Assembly (NCBI RefSeq): GCF_003049525.1
Contig: NZ_PYWL01000001.1
Location: 744,001 to 808,000 of the forward strand
Direction: 5' to 3'
Origin: Lysinibacillus fusiformis
Lineage (GTDB): Bacteria; Bacillota; Bacilli; Bacillales_A; Planococcaceae
Length of the DNA: 64,000 nucleotides
The position numbers and the translations under genes were made by a program. Position 1 is the stretch's first letter. Each line of letters starts with the position of its first letter. Shown here piece after piece: positions 19,532 through 30,461 of this stretch. The notes beneath the pieces are model-generated. The model was not told the DNA's origin and searched no databases. It was given only the letters and a program-made list of their open reading frames with translations.

Positions 19532-20062
19532 ATGTCAAAAATTCTAACAACACAATTAAGTGGATTATTACAAAGAATTACACAAAATGAAGAGGATGCT
19601 ATCGAGGAGACTGCAAGGTTATTGGCACAAGCTGCAATTGGCGAAGGTAATGTCTATTTTGCTTGCTTTGGAGAAATGCAGACAGTGGAATTAAATGCAC
19701 TGCAAGCAGTAGAACCATTTAGCAAGTTAGCACCTTGGACTTTGGATACAAGCTTAACAGAAGCCGATCGAGTTTGCATTTTTACTCGTAGTGCGCACGA
19801 TGAAGAAGCACTAGCTTTAGCTCAGAAATTAAATACTCAATTTATTCCCTTCGCTGCTGTTGCTAGTGAACCAGCAAGTACAGAAAATCCTCTTGCCGAC
19901 TTAGCCTATACGTATATTTCTACTCGTATTAAAGGTGGTTTATTGCCAAATGATTTAGGTCAACGGGTAGTTGTACCACATGCACTTGCAGGGCTTTTTG
20001 TTTATGAAGCTGTCAAAATTGCCTATGATGATATGCTTGGTTTTGATGAGGAAGAATTGTAA
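19532..20062 (+). CDS. ywjG: DUF2529 family protein YwjG
   Basis: This is a conserved 176-aa protein of unknown function found between spo0F and pyrG in Bacilli. The sequence suggests an SIS-like alpha/beta fold: AAIGEGNVYFACFGEM near residue 30 and a middle segment reading VCIFTRSAHDEEALALAQKL, but no catalytic residues can be assigned. It is the only plus-strand gene in the first 45 kb outside small frames. AGAGGTGG precedes the ATG at 19,532. A bidirectional terminator separates it from convergent pyrG. Confidence 0.85.
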   Translation: MSKILTTQLSGLLQRITQNEEDAIEETARLLAQAAIGEGNVYFACFGEMQTVELNALQAVEPFSKLAPWTLDTSLTEADRVCIFTRSAHDEEALALAQKLNTQFIPFAAVASEPASTENPLADLAYTYISTRIKGGLLPNDLGQRVVVPHALAGLFVYEAVKIAYDDMLGFDEEEL

Positions 20063-20072
20063 TAATCCAATC

Positions 20073-20109
20073 AAAAAGAGTTGTCTCATATTTCGAGACA
20101 ACTCTTTTT
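20073..20109. terminator. Bidirectional terminator between ywjG and pyrG
   Basis: A perfect 15-bp stem (20073–20087 with 20095–20109) has A residues on one arm and T residues on the other, so it can end transcripts from both convergent genes. Confidence 0.9.
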
Positions 20110-20111
20110 GT

Positions 20112-21704
20112 TTATTTAAATGTTGCGCCGATAAAGTCACGGAACAGTGGTTGTGGACGATTTGGTCGTGACACTAACTCTGGGTGGAATTGACATGCTA
20201 CAAAGAAATTATTCTCTGGTAGCTCAATAATTTCAACCAGCTTACCGTCAGGGCTTGTACCTGAGAAGACAAGACCAGCTGCTTCCATTGCTTCACGATA
20301 TTCATTGTTAAATTCATAACGATGACGATGACGCTCATAAACAAGCTCTTTGCCATATGCTTCACTTGCTTTAGAACCGTCTTTTAATTTACATGGGTAT
20401 AGGCCTAAACGTAATGTCCCGCCAATATCTACGCTATCATTTTGATCTGGTAAGAAGTCGATAATTGGGTACTCTGTGTTTGCATCAAGTTCGGTAGAAT
20501 GAGCACCTTTTAATCCTAACACATTACGTGCATATTCAATTGTCGCAAGCTGCATACCTAAGCAAATTCCTAAGAAAGGTACATTATTTTCACGCGCAAA
20601 TTGCGTAGCTAAAATTTTACCTTCCACACCACGATCACCGAAGCCACCTGGTACTAAAATCGCATCAGCATCTTTTAATAGTGCAGTTACATTATCAGCA
20701 TTGACATGTTCTGCATTAATCCAGTCAATTTCAATATCAGAATTATAAACATAGCCTGCATGCTTTAATGCTTCTACCACTGAAATATAAGCATCTTGAA
20801 GTTCTACATATTTCCCTACTAATGCTACTTTTCTTTTGTTTGGTAAGTTTTTCACTTTGTCTACAAGCTCGCGCCATTCTTCCATATCCGCTTCTGGAGC
20901 TTCCATACCAAAGTGGTCAAGAACGATATCATCAATATCTTGTGCATGTAGGTTTAATGGTACTTCATATAAATGCTCCGCATCACGAGATTCAATAATT
21001 TCATGTGGTTGAACATCACAGAATAAAGCTAATTTCTCTTTCATATCTTGTGGTACCTCTTGTTCAGTACGCACAACGATAATATTTGGTTGAATACCTA
21101 AAGAACGTAACTCTTTTACAGAATGCTGAGTTGGTTTTGTTTTTAATTCACCAGCTGCTTTAATATAAGGAATCAATGTACAGTGGATATACATGACATT
21201 ATTATGCCCTAAATTAGTTTTCATTTGACGGATAGCTTCTAGGAAAGGTAATGATTCAATATCCCCTACTGTTCCACCTACTTCTGTAATAACAACGTCT
21301 GCATTTGTCTCACGACCAGCGCGTTGGATACGATCTTTAATTTCATTTGTAATATGAGGAATAACTTGTACTGTACCACCGTTGTAATCGCCACGACGTT
21401 CCTTCTGTAATACCGATTGATACACACGACCTGAAGTTACTGTAGAATGCTTTCCTAGGTTAATATCGATAAAACGCTCATAATGCCCTAAATCTAAGTC
21501 AGCCTCAGCACCATCATCTGTTACAAAAACCTCACCATGTTGATAAGGACTCATTGTACCTGGGTCGATATTAATATATGGGTCAAATTTTTGAATCGTA
21601 ACTTCTAAACCGCGGTTTTTTAATAAACGGCCTAGAGATGCTGCAACAATCCCTTTTCCAAGTGATGATACAACCCCACCTGTTACAAAAATATACTTCG
21701 TCAT
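20112..21704 (-). CDS. pyrG: CTP synthase
   Basis: CTP synthase aminates UTP to CTP with glutamine and ATP. The 530-aa protein has the synthetase domain beginning [19 protein letters not shown] and the [10 protein letters not shown] region, and a C-terminal glutamine amidotransferase domain with GGFGDRG, the nucleophile cysteine in [11 protein letters not shown] and the histidine–glutamate pair in [11 protein letters not shown]. The gene lies between ywjG and rpoE, as in B. subtilis. The leader contains a hairpin followed by T residues that may be an attenuator. Confidence 0.97.
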   Translation of the reverse strand: MTKYIFVTGGVVSSLGKGIVAASLGRLLKNRGLEVTIQKFDPYINIDPGTMSPYQHGEVFVTDDGAEADLDLGHYERFIDINLGKHSTVTSGRVYQSVLQKERRGDYNGGTVQVIPHITNEIKDRIQRAGRETNADVVITEVGGTVGDIESLPFLEAIRQMKTNLGHNNVMYIHCTLIPYIKAAGELKTKPTQHSVKELRSLGIQPNIIVVRTEQEVPQDMKEKLALFCDVQPHEIIESRDAEHLYEVPLNLHAQDIDDIVLDHFGMEAPEADMEEWRELVDKVKNLPNKRKVALVGKYVELQDAYISVVEALKHAGYVYNSDIEIDWINAEHVNADNVTALLKDADAILVPGGFGDRGVEGKILATQFARENNVPFLGICLGMQLATIEYARNVLGLKGAHSTELDANTEYPIIDFLPDQNDSVDIGGTLRLGLYPCKLKDGSKASEAYGKELVYERHRHRYEFNNEYREAMEAAGLVFSGTSPDGKLVEIIELPENNFFVACQFHPELVSRPNRPQPLFRDFIGATFK

Positions 21705-21790
21705 GAAAAAATTCCTCCTTTAGAATTGCTAGATAAGTTGTTTTGTTAGGGATTAGAACATCTGACAGTCAAACACCCTAAAAAAAGAAA

Positions 21791-21829
21791 AGCCGAGAAT
21801 GTCTACAAAATTGTAGTCGATTCGAAGCT
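21791..21829 (-). terminator. Possible pyrG leader attenuator
   Basis: On the minus strand an imperfect hairpin (arms AGC/GCT and CTACA/TGTAG) is followed by TTTTCTTTTTTT, about 90 bases before pyrG. B. subtilis pyrG is controlled by reiterative transcription at a GGG start and an early terminator. I see the terminator-like hairpin but cannot place a GGG start, so the mechanism is unproven. Confidence 0.4.
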
Positions 21830-21990
21830 GTCATCGTTTCTATCTCTTTTCCACTTTCCTTTAAACCTTAAAACTTTAACAATTATTCAGTCACCGTTTA
21901 CTATACATCATGAATACTTTAAAACATTTATATTCATATCTGCACAAAAAGTATGGGAGAGCTGGTCTGAATAAAGTTAAAAACAAAAAA

Positions 21991-22024
21991 ACGCTCCTCC
22001 TGCATAGGTCTGCAGGGGGAGCGT
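21991..22024 (-). terminator. Terminator after rpoE
   Basis: A strong GC-rich stem of about 14 bp (21991–22004 with 22011–22024, one mismatch) is followed by TTTTTTTGTTTTT on the minus strand. It lies about 120 bases past the rpoE stop codon. Confidence 0.9.
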
Positions 22025-22146
22025 ATTATATACACGGTCTTTCTCCTTTTTTTAAGGAGCCCAAGTAAAAGATTAAACGTAACCGTGATAGAAGTCAAGA
22101 ATTTTTACATCAAGCGTAAAAGTAAGAAAATTCTAAGAGCAAGGTT

Positions 22147-22704
22147 TTAGATTTCTTCCTCTTCTTCTTCGAACTCTTCTTCATCTTCGTCTTCATCAAT
22201 AAACTCTTCATCGATTTCTTCAATGTCTTCTAAATCTTCGTCTTCATCAAAATCAATATCTTCTTTATCTTCATCTTCTTCTATCTCTTCTTCTTCTACG
22301 AATTCTTCATAGTCCTCGTCGAAGTCGATATCTTCTTCATCCAAATCGATATCTTCTTCTAGATCATCATCTTCATCCACAGAAGCTTTAGATTTTTTCT
22401 TTTGAGTTTTAACAGATGGTGCTGTTTCTTCCTCAATCTGCTCTACTTTAAACCATTCACGTAAGCCCCAGCCTGTTTCTTGGTTATATAAGAAGCGGCC
22501 ATCTACATTAAGATCTGTGTAAAATTGTAGTAGGCGGGATTTTATTTCTTCATCACTGTAGCCTACAAGCTCTTGAATTATTTTTAACAAATCATTAAAA
22601 GTTACTGAGGCACGTTTTTCATTTAAAATTACATACGCTAAGTTAATTAACGACTCTTCAGTTAATTGTTCCTTTGTCATTTCACGAAAATTCAATTCGT
22701 GCAC
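22147..22704 (-). CDS. rpoE: DNA-directed RNA polymerase delta subunit
   Basis: Delta raises RNA polymerase specificity and recycling in Firmicutes. The 185-aa protein has an N-terminal HARE-HTH domain (about 1–85, with SVTFNDLLKIIQELVGYSDE and DGRFLYNQETGWGLREW) and a long, very acidic disordered tail of Asp/Glu runs (about 110–185), the diagnostic layout. The start is uncertain: the GTG at 22,704 lies directly against the AAAGGAA site, and a TTG three codons later has better spacing. The neighbour pyrG supports the assignment. Confidence 0.93.
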   Translation of the reverse strand: MHELNFREMTKEQLTEESLINLAYVILNEKRASVTFNDLLKIIQELVGYSDEEIKSRLLQFYTDLNVDGRFLYNQETGWGLREWFKVEQIEEETAPSVKTQKKKSKASVDEDDDLEEDIDLDEEDIDFDEDYEEFVEEEEIEEDEDKEDIDFDEDEDLEDIEEIDEEFIDEDEDEEEFEEEEEEI

Positions 22705-22848
22705 TTCCTTTCCCTCATCACAATGGACGTTTTAAATTTACATGGTGCTTTATTTTCCAAGCGCAGCAAAAATGGCCACGCAAAAGGTACTTTCCATACA
22801 ATAAGCATAATACCCATTATATACAAAGTTTTAGCCCCTTTGCTAGCT

Positions 22849-23007
22849 TCAATTACTGTTTTTTATATTACGCATTTTTTTTATGCCAAGATAAAACAAA
22901 TAGACAGATAATAGTAGTAAAGGAATAGCGCCAATTTGCTTATTATACAGGAAAATGGCTCCCAATACTAAAGCTAATACAATTATGTAGTGAATAGCTG
23001 ATTTCAT
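22849..23007 (-). CDS. Small membrane protein, 52 aa, unknown
   Basis: A short frame begins at the ATG at 23,007, with a GGGGAGG site about 12 bases upstream and AGAGG closer. The product starts MKSAIHYIIVLALVLGAIF and has two hydrophobic helices separated by YNKQIGAIP, then a basic tail GIKKMRNIK. It lies alone between icmF and rpoE on the same strand as both. I do not recognise a family. The clean binding site and two-helix hairpin favour a real gene. Confidence 0.55.
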   Translation of the reverse strand: MKSAIHYIIVLALVLGAIFLYNKQIGAIPLLLLSVYLFYLGIKKMRNIKNSN

Positions 23008-23061
23008 CCTCTACCGCGCCTCCCCTTTTTTTTACATTTCTATTATAGCGAAAAAAAAAAG

Positions 23062-23088
23062 AAGTGCCTAATCCTAAGACTAGACACT
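23062..23088 (-). terminator. Terminator after icmF
   Basis: AGTGCCTA (23063–23070) pairs imperfectly with TAGACACT (23081–23088), followed on the minus strand by a run of ten T residues. It lies just past the icmF stop codon. Confidence 0.65.
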
Positions 23089-23159
23089 AAAAACTAGAGA
23101 AGCTTATTACATAAATTAGAAAGAAATGTCAGTAAACTAGTGAGATTGTCTATCTCTGT

Positions 23160-26100
23160 TTACATATTACGACGATATTGTCCACCAACTTCATACAGAG
23201 CCTTCGTAATTTGTCCCAAACTAGCTACTTTAACAGTTTCCATTAATTCAGCAAAGATATTTCCGTTATGGACAGCTACCTCTTGTAATCGGTTAATAGC
23301 TGCCTCGCTTTTAGCTTCATTGGCCTTCCAGAAATCTTGTAAATTGTGAATTTGAGTTTCCTTCTCTTCCGTCGATGCACGAGCAATCTCCATATTATCA
23401 ATATCAGCATCAGAAGTTGGGTTTGGGTTCAGGTAAGTATTAACACCAATAATCGGTAACTCCCCTGAATGTTTTAGCATTTCATAATGCATCGATTCCT
23501 CTTGAATTTTCCCTCGTTGGTATTGTGTCTCCATCGCTCCTAACACGCCACCACGATCATTGATACGATCAAATTCTTCGAGGACAGCTTCTTCCACAAG
23601 ATCTGTCAGCTCTTCCACAATAAATGCACCTTGAAGTGGATTTTCATTTTTCGCTAAGCCATGCTCTTTTGTAATAATCATTTGAATAGCCATTGCACGA
23701 CGTACAGATTCCTCAGTAGGCGTTGTAATTGCCTCATCATAGGCATTTGTATGCAAGGAGTTACAGTTATCCTGTAAGGCCATCAAAGCCTGTAATGTTG
23801 TACGAATATCATTAAAATCAATCTCCTGCGCATGTAGACTACGACCTGAAGTTTGAATATGATATTTTAACTTTTGGGCACGCTCATTTGCGCCATATTT
23901 ATCGCGCATCACAATCGCCCAAATACGACGAGCTACACGTCCGATTACTGTATATTCTGGGTCAAGTCCATTAGAGAAGAAGAATGATAAGTTAGGCGCG
24001 AAGTCATTAATATTCATGCCTCGGCTTAAATAATATTCTACATACGTAAAGCCATTCGCTAATGTGAAGGCTAATTGCGAAATAGGATTTGCTCCCGCCT
24101 CTGCAATATGATAGCCAGAAATTGAAACAGAGTAGTAATTACGCACCTTATGGTCAATAAAGTATTGCTGAATATCGCCCATCATACGTAGGGCAAATTC
24201 TGTAGAGAAAATACATGTATTTTGACCTTGGTCTTCTTTCAGGATATCCGCTTGTACTGTTCCACGTACGACCTGAAGTGTTTTCTCCCGTGTCTCTGTA
24301 AATTCTTCAACTGTCAAAGTACGTCCTAACTCTTGCTCACGTAATTTTATTTGCTGATCAATCGCTGTATTCATGAACATAGCCAAAATGATAGGTGCTG
24401 GACCATTAATTGTCATCGATACAGATGTAGAGGGTGCACATAAATCAAAGCCTGCATATAGTTTTTTCATATCCTCTAATGTACAGATAGATACACCTGA
24501 TTCCCCAACTTTACCATAAATATCTGGTCGGTAATCTGGGTCCTCCCCGTACAATGTTACAGAATCAAATGCTGTAGATAAACGTTTCGCGTCATCATCC
24601 TTCGATAAATAGTGGAAGCGTTTATTTGTACGCTCTGGCGTCCCCTCACCAGCAAATTGGCGCTTTGGATCTTCTCCCTCTCGTTTGAATTGGAAAACAC
24701 CCGCTGTATATGGGAATTCGCCTGGTACATTTTCTCTATAAACCCAGCGCAAAATTTCACCGTAGTCCTCAAACTTTGGTAATACAACCTTTGGAATTTT
24801 TGTACCTGAAAGACTTATTGTCTTTAAAATTGTGCGAATTTCTTTATCGCGAACTTTCGTCACAAATTCATCCCCAGCATATGCTTCCTTTAAAGCTTGC
24901 CAATTGTCTAATATACGCTTGGATTCAGCCGTTAATTCGTCTCGGACACCTTCTGCTAAAGAATTAAGTGATGTGATAAGTGCATCATCCGGTGCTTTTT
25001 CCTTAACTGCAGTGAGTGCCCCTTCTAATTGGAAAAGACGACGAGCAAATGCCACCTGCTGTTCTGTTTTTTTATGATAGCCACGGACTGTATCAGTAAG
25101 CTCTCGTAAATAATAACGACGATCATTCGGAATAATTACATCTTGCTTTTGCGTTTTAGCAAATTGCTCATAGCTCGTTTCCCAATCGCTACCAGCTTTT
25201 TGGTTAATGATTTGCACTAACGCGGCAAATAAAGCATTTGTTCCTTTATCATTAAATTGGCTAGCGATTGTACCGTAAACCGGCATATTATCAAGTGATT
25301 CATCCCAAAGTTCGCGCGAGCGCTGATATTGTTTTTGGACCTGACGTAGTGCATCCTCAGAACCTTTACGCTCAAACTTATTAATAGCAATAACATCCGC
25401 AAAATCAATCATATCAATCTTCTCAAGCTGTGTTGGTGCACCAAACTCACTTGTCATAACATACATTGATAAATCGGTATATTTGGTAATCTCGGCATCA
25501 CCCTGACCAATACCACTTGTTTCAACGATAATTAAATCATAGCCAGCTACTCGTACTACATCTATTACGTCCCCAATGGATGCGGTTAATTCCGTACGAG
25601 AGCCTCGTGTAGCTAAGCTACGCATATAGACGCGGTTATTAAAGATGGCATTCATACGAATTCGATCCCCAAGTAATGCCCCACCCGTTTTTTGCTTTGT
25701 TGGATCGACGGACAGAATTGCCACATGCTTTTCTGGGAATTCTTTTAAGAAACGGCGAATTAGTTCATCCGTTAACGAAGATTTCCCCGCGCCACCTGTT
25801 CCGGTAATACCCATAACAGGTGTTCCTTTTGAACGCTTCCGTGCTTCCTCCAGCATTTTTTTCGTTTCTTCATCGTCATTTGACTCGGCTGCTGTAATTA
25901 AATTAGCTAAAATTTCAGGAGTCTCTGTTGTTAAAGACTCTAATTTTTCTAAATAGCTACCAGTTGCAGTAGGAAAATCGGTTCCTTTAATTTGCTCATT
26001 AATCATTCCCTGAAGCCCTAAAACGCGGCCATCCTCTGGTGAGAATATTCCCGCAATGCCGTAAGAATGCAGCTCTTTAATTTCACGTGGTAAAATTACT

Positions 26101-26408
26101 CCACCACCACCGCCATATATTTTTATATGTGGTGCCCCTTTTTCACGCAGTAAATCAAACATATATTTAAAGTATTCCATATGCCCGCCTTGATAAGAAG
26201 AAATAGCAATACCTTGTGCATCCTCTTGTATCGCAGCATTTACGACTTCTTCCACAGAACGGTTATGACCTAAATGGATTACTTCCACACCGCTCGATTG
26301 CAAAATGCGTCGCATAATATTGACCGAAGCATCATGTCCATCAAAAAGACTCGATGCTGTCACAAAACGTACGTGATTTTTTGGACGATATACTTCTACC
26401 TTTGTCAT
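23160..26408 (-). CDS. icmF: Fused isobutyryl-CoA mutase IcmF
   Basis: IcmF interconverts isobutyryl-CoA and n-butyryl-CoA with adenosylcobalamin. The 1082-aa protein has the full fusion order: an N-terminal B12-binding domain (about 12–140, base-off [12 protein letters not shown] motif), a MeaB/ArgK-like G-protein chaperone (about 180–420; Walker [26 protein letters not shown]), a linker, and the C-terminal mutase barrel (about 560–1080, with [19 protein letters not shown] and [11 protein letters not shown]). The G domain loads and protects the cofactor. A B12 uptake and adenosylation operon lies at 34–38 kb. A TetR gene is directly upstream. Confidence 0.96.
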   Translation of the reverse strand: MTKVEVYRPKNHVRFVTASSLFDGHDASVNIMRRILQSSGVEVIHLGHNRSVEEVVNAAIQEDAQGIAISSYQGGHMEYFKYMFDLLREKGAPHIKIYGGGGGVILPREIKELHSYGIAGIFSPEDGRVLGLQGMINEQIKGTDFPTATGSYLEKLESLTTETPEILANLITAAESNDDEETKKMLEEARKRSKGTPVMGITGTGGAGKSSLTDELIRRFLKEFPEKHVAILSVDPTKQKTGGALLGDRIRMNAIFNNRVYMRSLATRGSRTELTASIGDVIDVVRVAGYDLIIVETSGIGQGDAEITKYTDLSMYVMTSEFGAPTQLEKIDMIDFADVIAINKFERKGSEDALRQVQKQYQRSRELWDESLDNMPVYGTIASQFNDKGTNALFAALVQIINQKAGSDWETSYEQFAKTQKQDVIIPNDRRYYLRELTDTVRGYHKKTEQQVAFARRLFQLEGALTAVKEKAPDDALITSLNSLAEGVRDELTAESKRILDNWQALKEAYAGDEFVTKVRDKEIRTILKTISLSGTKIPKVVLPKFEDYGEILRWVYRENVPGEFPYTAGVFQFKREGEDPKRQFAGEGTPERTNKRFHYLSKDDDAKRLSTAFDSVTLYGEDPDYRPDIYGKVGESGVSICTLEDMKKLYAGFDLCAPSTSVSMTINGPAPIILAMFMNTAIDQQIKLREQELGRTLTVEEFTETREKTLQVVRGTVQADILKEDQGQNTCIFSTEFALRMMGDIQQYFIDHKVRNYYSVSISGYHIAEAGANPISQLAFTLANGFTYVEYYLSRGMNINDFAPNLSFFFSNGLDPEYTVIGRVARRIWAIVMRDKYGANERAQKLKYHIQTSGRSLHAQEIDFNDIRTTLQALMALQDNCNSLHTNAYDEAITTPTEESVRRAMAIQMIITKEHGLAKNENPLQGAFIVEELTDLVEEAVLEEFDRINDRGGVLGAMETQYQRGKIQEESMHYEMLKHSGELPIIGVNTYLNPNPTSDADIDNMEIARASTEEKETQIHNLQDFWKANEAKSEAAINRLQEVAVHNGNIFAELMETVKVASLGQITKALYEVGGQYRRNM

Positions 26409-26446
26409 ATGAAATCCCCACTCTCTCCCCTTAATGAATAAAAAAA

Positions 26447-26483
26447 GCCGGCAATTGCAATGTCGCTCTATGCAATTACCGAC
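26447..26483 (-). terminator. Terminator between the TetR gene and icmF
   Basis: A 10-bp stem with one mismatch (26450–26459 with 26471–26480) is followed by seven T residues on the minus strand. It separates the TetR/acyl-CoA dehydrogenase transcript from icmF. Confidence 0.75.
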
Positions 26484-26500
26484 AAACCCCTAACGAAATA

Positions 26501-27136
26501 TTAAAACCCCTTTATGCCTGAAATGAACAATGTGATTTGCATGTCAATAAACTCATCAATTGAATGTTGGCGATGTAATGCCCATTTGCGGAATGCCCAA
26601 CTTTGGCCAGACACTACTAAATTATTGGCTGCTAAATGAATTTGCTTGTCTGTCATTGTTATGTCACCAGATTGTACACAGCGCTTTAGCAATCTTTCAA
26701 ACGTAGCAACCATTTCAAACTCTTTACTAAAGACATAACGTTGCGCTTCTTTTGACAATGATTTTGTTTCTTGATACATGATTGTAAGCTCATCAACCAT
26801 GCTATCGATTTGCAGGAAATATTCTCGGATCATTTCCTTTAGCTCTTCGATTGTCCCTGCTTTAATCTCGTAACTTGAAAGTCGCTCCATTGCATGATGA
26901 TAGATACTATCACATACGAGGTAAAGAACATCTTCTTTTGTTCGAATGTACTCATATAAAGTACCGATACTAAAGCCTGCAGCTTTTGCGATTTCTCTCG
27001 TTGTGGCCCGATGGTAGCCTTTTTCTTTGAATAACTTAATTGCTCCCTGAATCATTTGCTCACGACGAATGGCGATTAAATTTTCATCTTTTACAGTTGA
27101 CTGTACTTGGGGCCTTTTATCTTTTTCTGTCATCAA
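26501..27136 (-). CDS. TetR-family regulator of fatty-acid genes (FadR-like)
   Basis: This 211-aa repressor-type protein has an N-terminal TetR helix-turn-helix: IKLFKEKGYHRATTREIAKAAGFSIGTLYEYIRTKEDVLYLVC (cited in two parts: recognition helix FSIGTLYEYI at about residue 52). The C-terminal half is a helical ligand-binding domain. It directly abuts the downstream end of an acyl-CoA dehydrogenase gene. By context it probably senses acyl-CoA like B. subtilis FadR (YsiA). Two 7-4-7 palindromes upstream of the thiolase and fadF genes are candidate operators. The ligand is inferred, not shown. Confidence 0.8.
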   Translation of the reverse strand: MMTEKDKRPQVQSTVKDENLIAIRREQMIQGAIKLFKEKGYHRATTREIAKAAGFSIGTLYEYIRTKEDVLYLVCDSIYHHAMERLSSYEIKAGTIEELKEMIREYFLQIDSMVDELTIMYQETKSLSKEAQRYVFSKEFEMVATFERLLKRCVQSGDITMTDKQIHLAANNLVVSGQSWAFRKWALHRQHSIDEFIDMQITLFISGIKGF

Positions 27137-28273
27137 TTATTTAGTTAACATACGCGAGATAACGAGACGTTGAATCTCTTGCGTACCTTCATAAATTTGT
27201 GTAATTTTCGCATCACGCATAAAGCGTTCTACTGGATAATCTTTTGTATAACCGTAACCACCAAATACTTGAACCGCCTCCGTCGTTACACTCATCGCCG
27301 TATCGCCAGCCATTAATTTCGCCATTGCTGATGCCTTACCATATGGTAGGTTATTAGATTCTAACCAAGCCGCTTGATATGTAAGAAGTCGAGATGCCTC
27401 AATATGAGTGGCCATATCCGCTAGCTTAAAGGATACACCTTGATTTGCAGTAATGGGTTTACCAAATTGTACACGTTCTTTCGCATAGTCTACTGCTGCA
27501 TCAAGTGCTCCTTGTGCAATTCCTACAGCTTGAGCCGCAATACCATTTCGTCCACCATCTAGTGTCGTCATCGCAATCTTAAAGCCTTCCCCTTCAGCTC
27601 CAAGCAAGTTTTCTTTTGGAACACGACAGTTGTCGAAAATAATTTCTGTCGTAGGAGATGAACGAATTCCTAATTTCTTCTCCTTCTTACCTACAGAGAA
27701 ACCTTCATATCCCGCTTCAACGATAAATGCGGATGTACCGTTTTTGGCTTCAGGATCTGTTACGGCAAATACAATATATGTATCTGCTACTCCACCATTT
27801 GTAATGAAGATTTTTGAGCCATTTAAAATATAATCATTGCCATCACGTTTTGCGTAAGTTTTCATGCCACCCGCATCAGAACCTGATCCTGGTTCTGTTA
27901 AACCGTAAGCCCCAATATGCTTTCCTTCAGCCATTGGACGCAGATACTTTTGTTTCTGTTCTTCTGTACCGAACTTATACAGCGGCCAGCCTGCCAGTGA
28001 TGTATGTGCAGATAATGTTACTCCTGTTGATGCACACACGCGTGATAATTCCTCGACAGCAATGACATATGCCAGATAATCAAATCCAGCTCCACCATAT
28101 TCCTCTGGCCAAGGAATACCTGTTAAACCAAGCTCAGCCATTTTATCGAAAATGGCACGGTCAAATTCTTCATTTTCATCACGTTCTGCCGCTGTTGGAG
28201 CCACTTCATTCATAGCGAAATCTCGAATCATTTCACGTAATTGCTCATGCTCTTCTGTTAACTGAAAGTTCAT
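27137..28273 (-). CDS. Short-chain acyl-CoA dehydrogenase
   Basis: This FAD enzyme introduces the 2,3-double bond of acyl-CoA. At 378 aa it has the classical MmgC/BCAD layout: an N-terminal helical domain, the FAD/substrate signature [17 protein letters not shown] and FITNGG, and the C-terminal catalytic glutamate in [15 protein letters not shown]. Similarity to butyryl- and isobutyryl-CoA dehydrogenases, and location next to icmF, suggest short or branched substrates. The stop codon abuts the following TetR gene. It is about 60% similar by eye to the next gene upstream, so the pair looks duplicated. Confidence 0.92.
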   Translation of the reverse strand: MNFQLTEEHEQLREMIRDFAMNEVAPTAAERDENEEFDRAIFDKMAELGLTGIPWPEEYGGAGFDYLAYVIAVEELSRVCASTGVTLSAHTSLAGWPLYKFGTEEQKQKYLRPMAEGKHIGAYGLTEPGSGSDAGGMKTYAKRDGNDYILNGSKIFITNGGVADTYIVFAVTDPEAKNGTSAFIVEAGYEGFSVGKKEKKLGIRSSPTTEIIFDNCRVPKENLLGAEGEGFKIAMTTLDGGRNGIAAQAVGIAQGALDAAVDYAKERVQFGKPITANQGVSFKLADMATHIEASRLLTYQAAWLESNNLPYGKASAMAKLMAGDTAMSVTTEAVQVFGGYGYTKDYPVERFMRDAKITQIYEGTQEIQRLVISRMLTK

Positions 28274-28410
28274 TGTCCATTTCCCCTTTTTATTAGACTC
28301 TGTTCTGTGTAATGGTAAGTTGGATTCAGCGTTTCATTTAGTGATTTTCTTACTATATCCAACGGTTCCCATCCTCTTTATAAGCTACAACCAACACCTT
28401 ACACCAGGTT

Positions 28411-29547
28411 TTATTTCAGTAAATGTTTACTAATGACTAGTCTTTGTATTTCACTTGTTCCTTCATATATTTCAGTTACCTTAGCATCTCGGAAATATCG
28501 CTCTACTGGGTAATCTTCTGTATAACCATAGCCACCAAATACTTGAACAGCCTCTATTGCTGTTTGGACAGCTGTTCGTGATGCAAAAAGTTTTGCCATT
28601 GAAGCTTCAGCGCCACACGGTAAACCTTTCGCACGTAAATTTGCAGCACGGTAGACTAGTAGTTTGGATGATTCAACAGCTGTTGCCATGTCAGCAAGTT
28701 TAAAGCTAACACCTTGTTGGGCAACAATCGGTTTGCCAAATTGAACACGTTCTTTAGCATAAGCAGTAGCTGCTTCAAGTGCTGCTTCAGCTATTCCTAA
28801 AGATTGTGCAGCAATACCAATGCGTCCCACATCTAAATTAGCCATCGCTATTTTGAAGCCTTCTCCCTCTTCCCCTAAAAGGTTGTCGGCTGGGATACGG
28901 CAATTATCGAATGTTAGCTGAACAGTGCGAGAGCCATGCAAGCCCATTTTATGCTCGTCTTTTCCAATAATTAAGCCAGGTGTTCCCTTTTCAACGATAA
29001 AGGCAGAAATACCTTTTGTTTTTTCAGCAGGATCCGTTGATGCGAATACAATGTATACATCCGCCTCCCCACCATTAGTAATAAATACTTTGGAGCCATT
29101 AATGACATATTCATCACCATCACGGACTGCCTTCGATTGAAGAGAGCCAGCATCTGAACCAGCACCTGGTTCTGTTAAACAAAAGGCACCTAAATATTCA
29201 CCCGCTGCAAGTTTAGGTACATAACGTTTCTTTTGTTCTTCATTCCCAAAGTAAATGATTGGATTCGTTCCAACCGATGTATGCACCGATAAAATAACTC
29301 CCATTACAGCGCTTACCTTTGATAATTCATGAATCGCAATAATATACGATGTAAAATCCATGCCAGAGCCTCCAAGCTCTTCAGGTGTTGTGATACCCAT
29401 TAAACCAAGTTCACCCATCTGCTGAAGCAGCTCACGTGGAAACTCCCCTGCTTCCATTCGCTCTACCCATGGTTGGATTTTTTCTTGAGCAAAATTACGA
29501 ACCATATCGCGCATCATAATTTGCTCATCTGTAAATTGCAAATGCAT
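28411..29547 (-). CDS. Short-chain acyl-CoA dehydrogenase (second copy)
   Basis: This is a paralogue of the downstream gene with the same length, 378 aa. It has GAFCLTEPGAGSDAGSLQ, VFITNGGEADVY and the catalytic glutamate in [17 protein letters not shown]. Electrons go to electron transfer flavoprotein, which is not encoded in the window. It follows mmgB within 60 bases, so mmgA–mmgB–acd–acd may form one beta-oxidation transcript. Exact chain-length preference cannot be read from the sequence. Confidence 0.92.
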   Translation of the reverse strand: MHLQFTDEQIMMRDMVRNFAQEKIQPWVERMEAGEFPRELLQQMGELGLMGITTPEELGGSGMDFTSYIIAIHELSKVSAVMGVILSVHTSVGTNPIIYFGNEEQKKRYVPKLAAGEYLGAFCLTEPGAGSDAGSLQSKAVRDGDEYVINGSKVFITNGGEADVYIVFASTDPAEKTKGISAFIVEKGTPGLIIGKDEHKMGLHGSRTVQLTFDNCRIPADNLLGEEGEGFKIAMANLDVGRIGIAAQSLGIAEAALEAATAYAKERVQFGKPIVAQQGVSFKLADMATAVESSKLLVYRAANLRAKGLPCGAEASMAKLFASRTAVQTAIEAVQVFGGYGYTEDYPVERYFRDAKVTEIYEGTSEIQRLVISKHLLK

Positions 29548-29606
29548 CTATTATGTCACCCCTCTAAGTTGTCCTGTAGCACTTCTATAACCCCATCCCC
29601 ATAGGA

Positions 29607-30461
29607 TTATTCGTACATGTAAAAGCCTCTTCCAGATTTCTTTCCTAGCCAACCCGCTGCAACATATTTACGAAGCAGTGGACAAGGTCGATATTTACTA
29701 TCTCCTAGGCCCTCATGTAAAATCTCCATAATGGAGAGACATGTATCTAAACCAATGAAATCCGCCAATGTTAACGGCCCCATTGGATGGTTCATACCAA
29801 GCTTCATGACATCGTCAATCGCTTCTTTCGATGCTACCCCTTCATATAAAGCATAAATAGCTTCATTAATCATCGGAAGTAAAATTCGGTTTGAAATAAA
29901 TCCTGGGAAGTCATTCACTTCAACTGGCGTTTTCGCTAACTTGACAGTCATCTCTTCTACCGCTTTATACACTTCATCAGTTGTAGCTAAACCACGGATA
30001 ATTTCTACAAGCTTCATAACAGGTACAGGATTCATAAAGTGCATGCCAATAACTTGCTCTGGTCGATTTGTTACAGCGGCAATTTCTGTAATAGGTAGTG
30101 AAGAGGTATTCGTAGCTAAAATAGCATGTGACTGTGCAATTCCATCAAGCTGTTTAAAAATGGATTGCTTCACTTCCATATTTTCTACAGCTGCCTCAAT
30201 GATAATATCTACATCACTAGCATCCTGTAAATCTAGCGACATCGTAATGCGACCTAGAATTGCAGCCTTTTCTTCTTCTGTTTTACGACCCTTTTCTACA
30301 TCGCGTGATAAATTTTTAGTCATAACACTTAATCCACGCTCGTAAAACTCTTGTTTTATATCGTTCAATTTCACGTCAAAGCCTGCTTGTGCGCAAACCT
30401 GTGCAATGCCAGAGCCCATTTGCCCTGCACCAATGACCATTACCTTTTGAATTCCCATCAT
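29607..30461 (-). CDS. mmgB: 3-hydroxybutyryl-CoA dehydrogenase
   Basis: This enzyme oxidises 3-hydroxyacyl-CoA to 3-oxoacyl-CoA with NAD(P)+. The 284-aa protein has the Rossmann motif [19 protein letters not shown], the catalytic histidine in [15 protein letters not shown], the glutamate in [11 protein letters not shown] and [19 protein letters not shown]. Its start overlaps the thiolase stop codon by 4 bases, which indicates coupling. Order and motifs match MmgB/PaaH of Bacilli. Confidence 0.95.
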   Translation of the reverse strand: MMGIQKVMVIGAGQMGSGIAQVCAQAGFDVKLNDIKQEFYERGLSVMTKNLSRDVEKGRKTEEEKAAILGRITMSLDLQDASDVDIIIEAAVENMEVKQSIFKQLDGIAQSHAILATNTSSLPITEIAAVTNRPEQVIGMHFMNPVPVMKLVEIIRGLATTDEVYKAVEEMTVKLAKTPVEVNDFPGFISNRILLPMINEAIYALYEGVASKEAIDDVMKLGMNHPMGPLTLADFIGLDTCLSIMEILHEGLGDSKYRPCPLLRKYVAAGWLGKKSGRGFYMYE

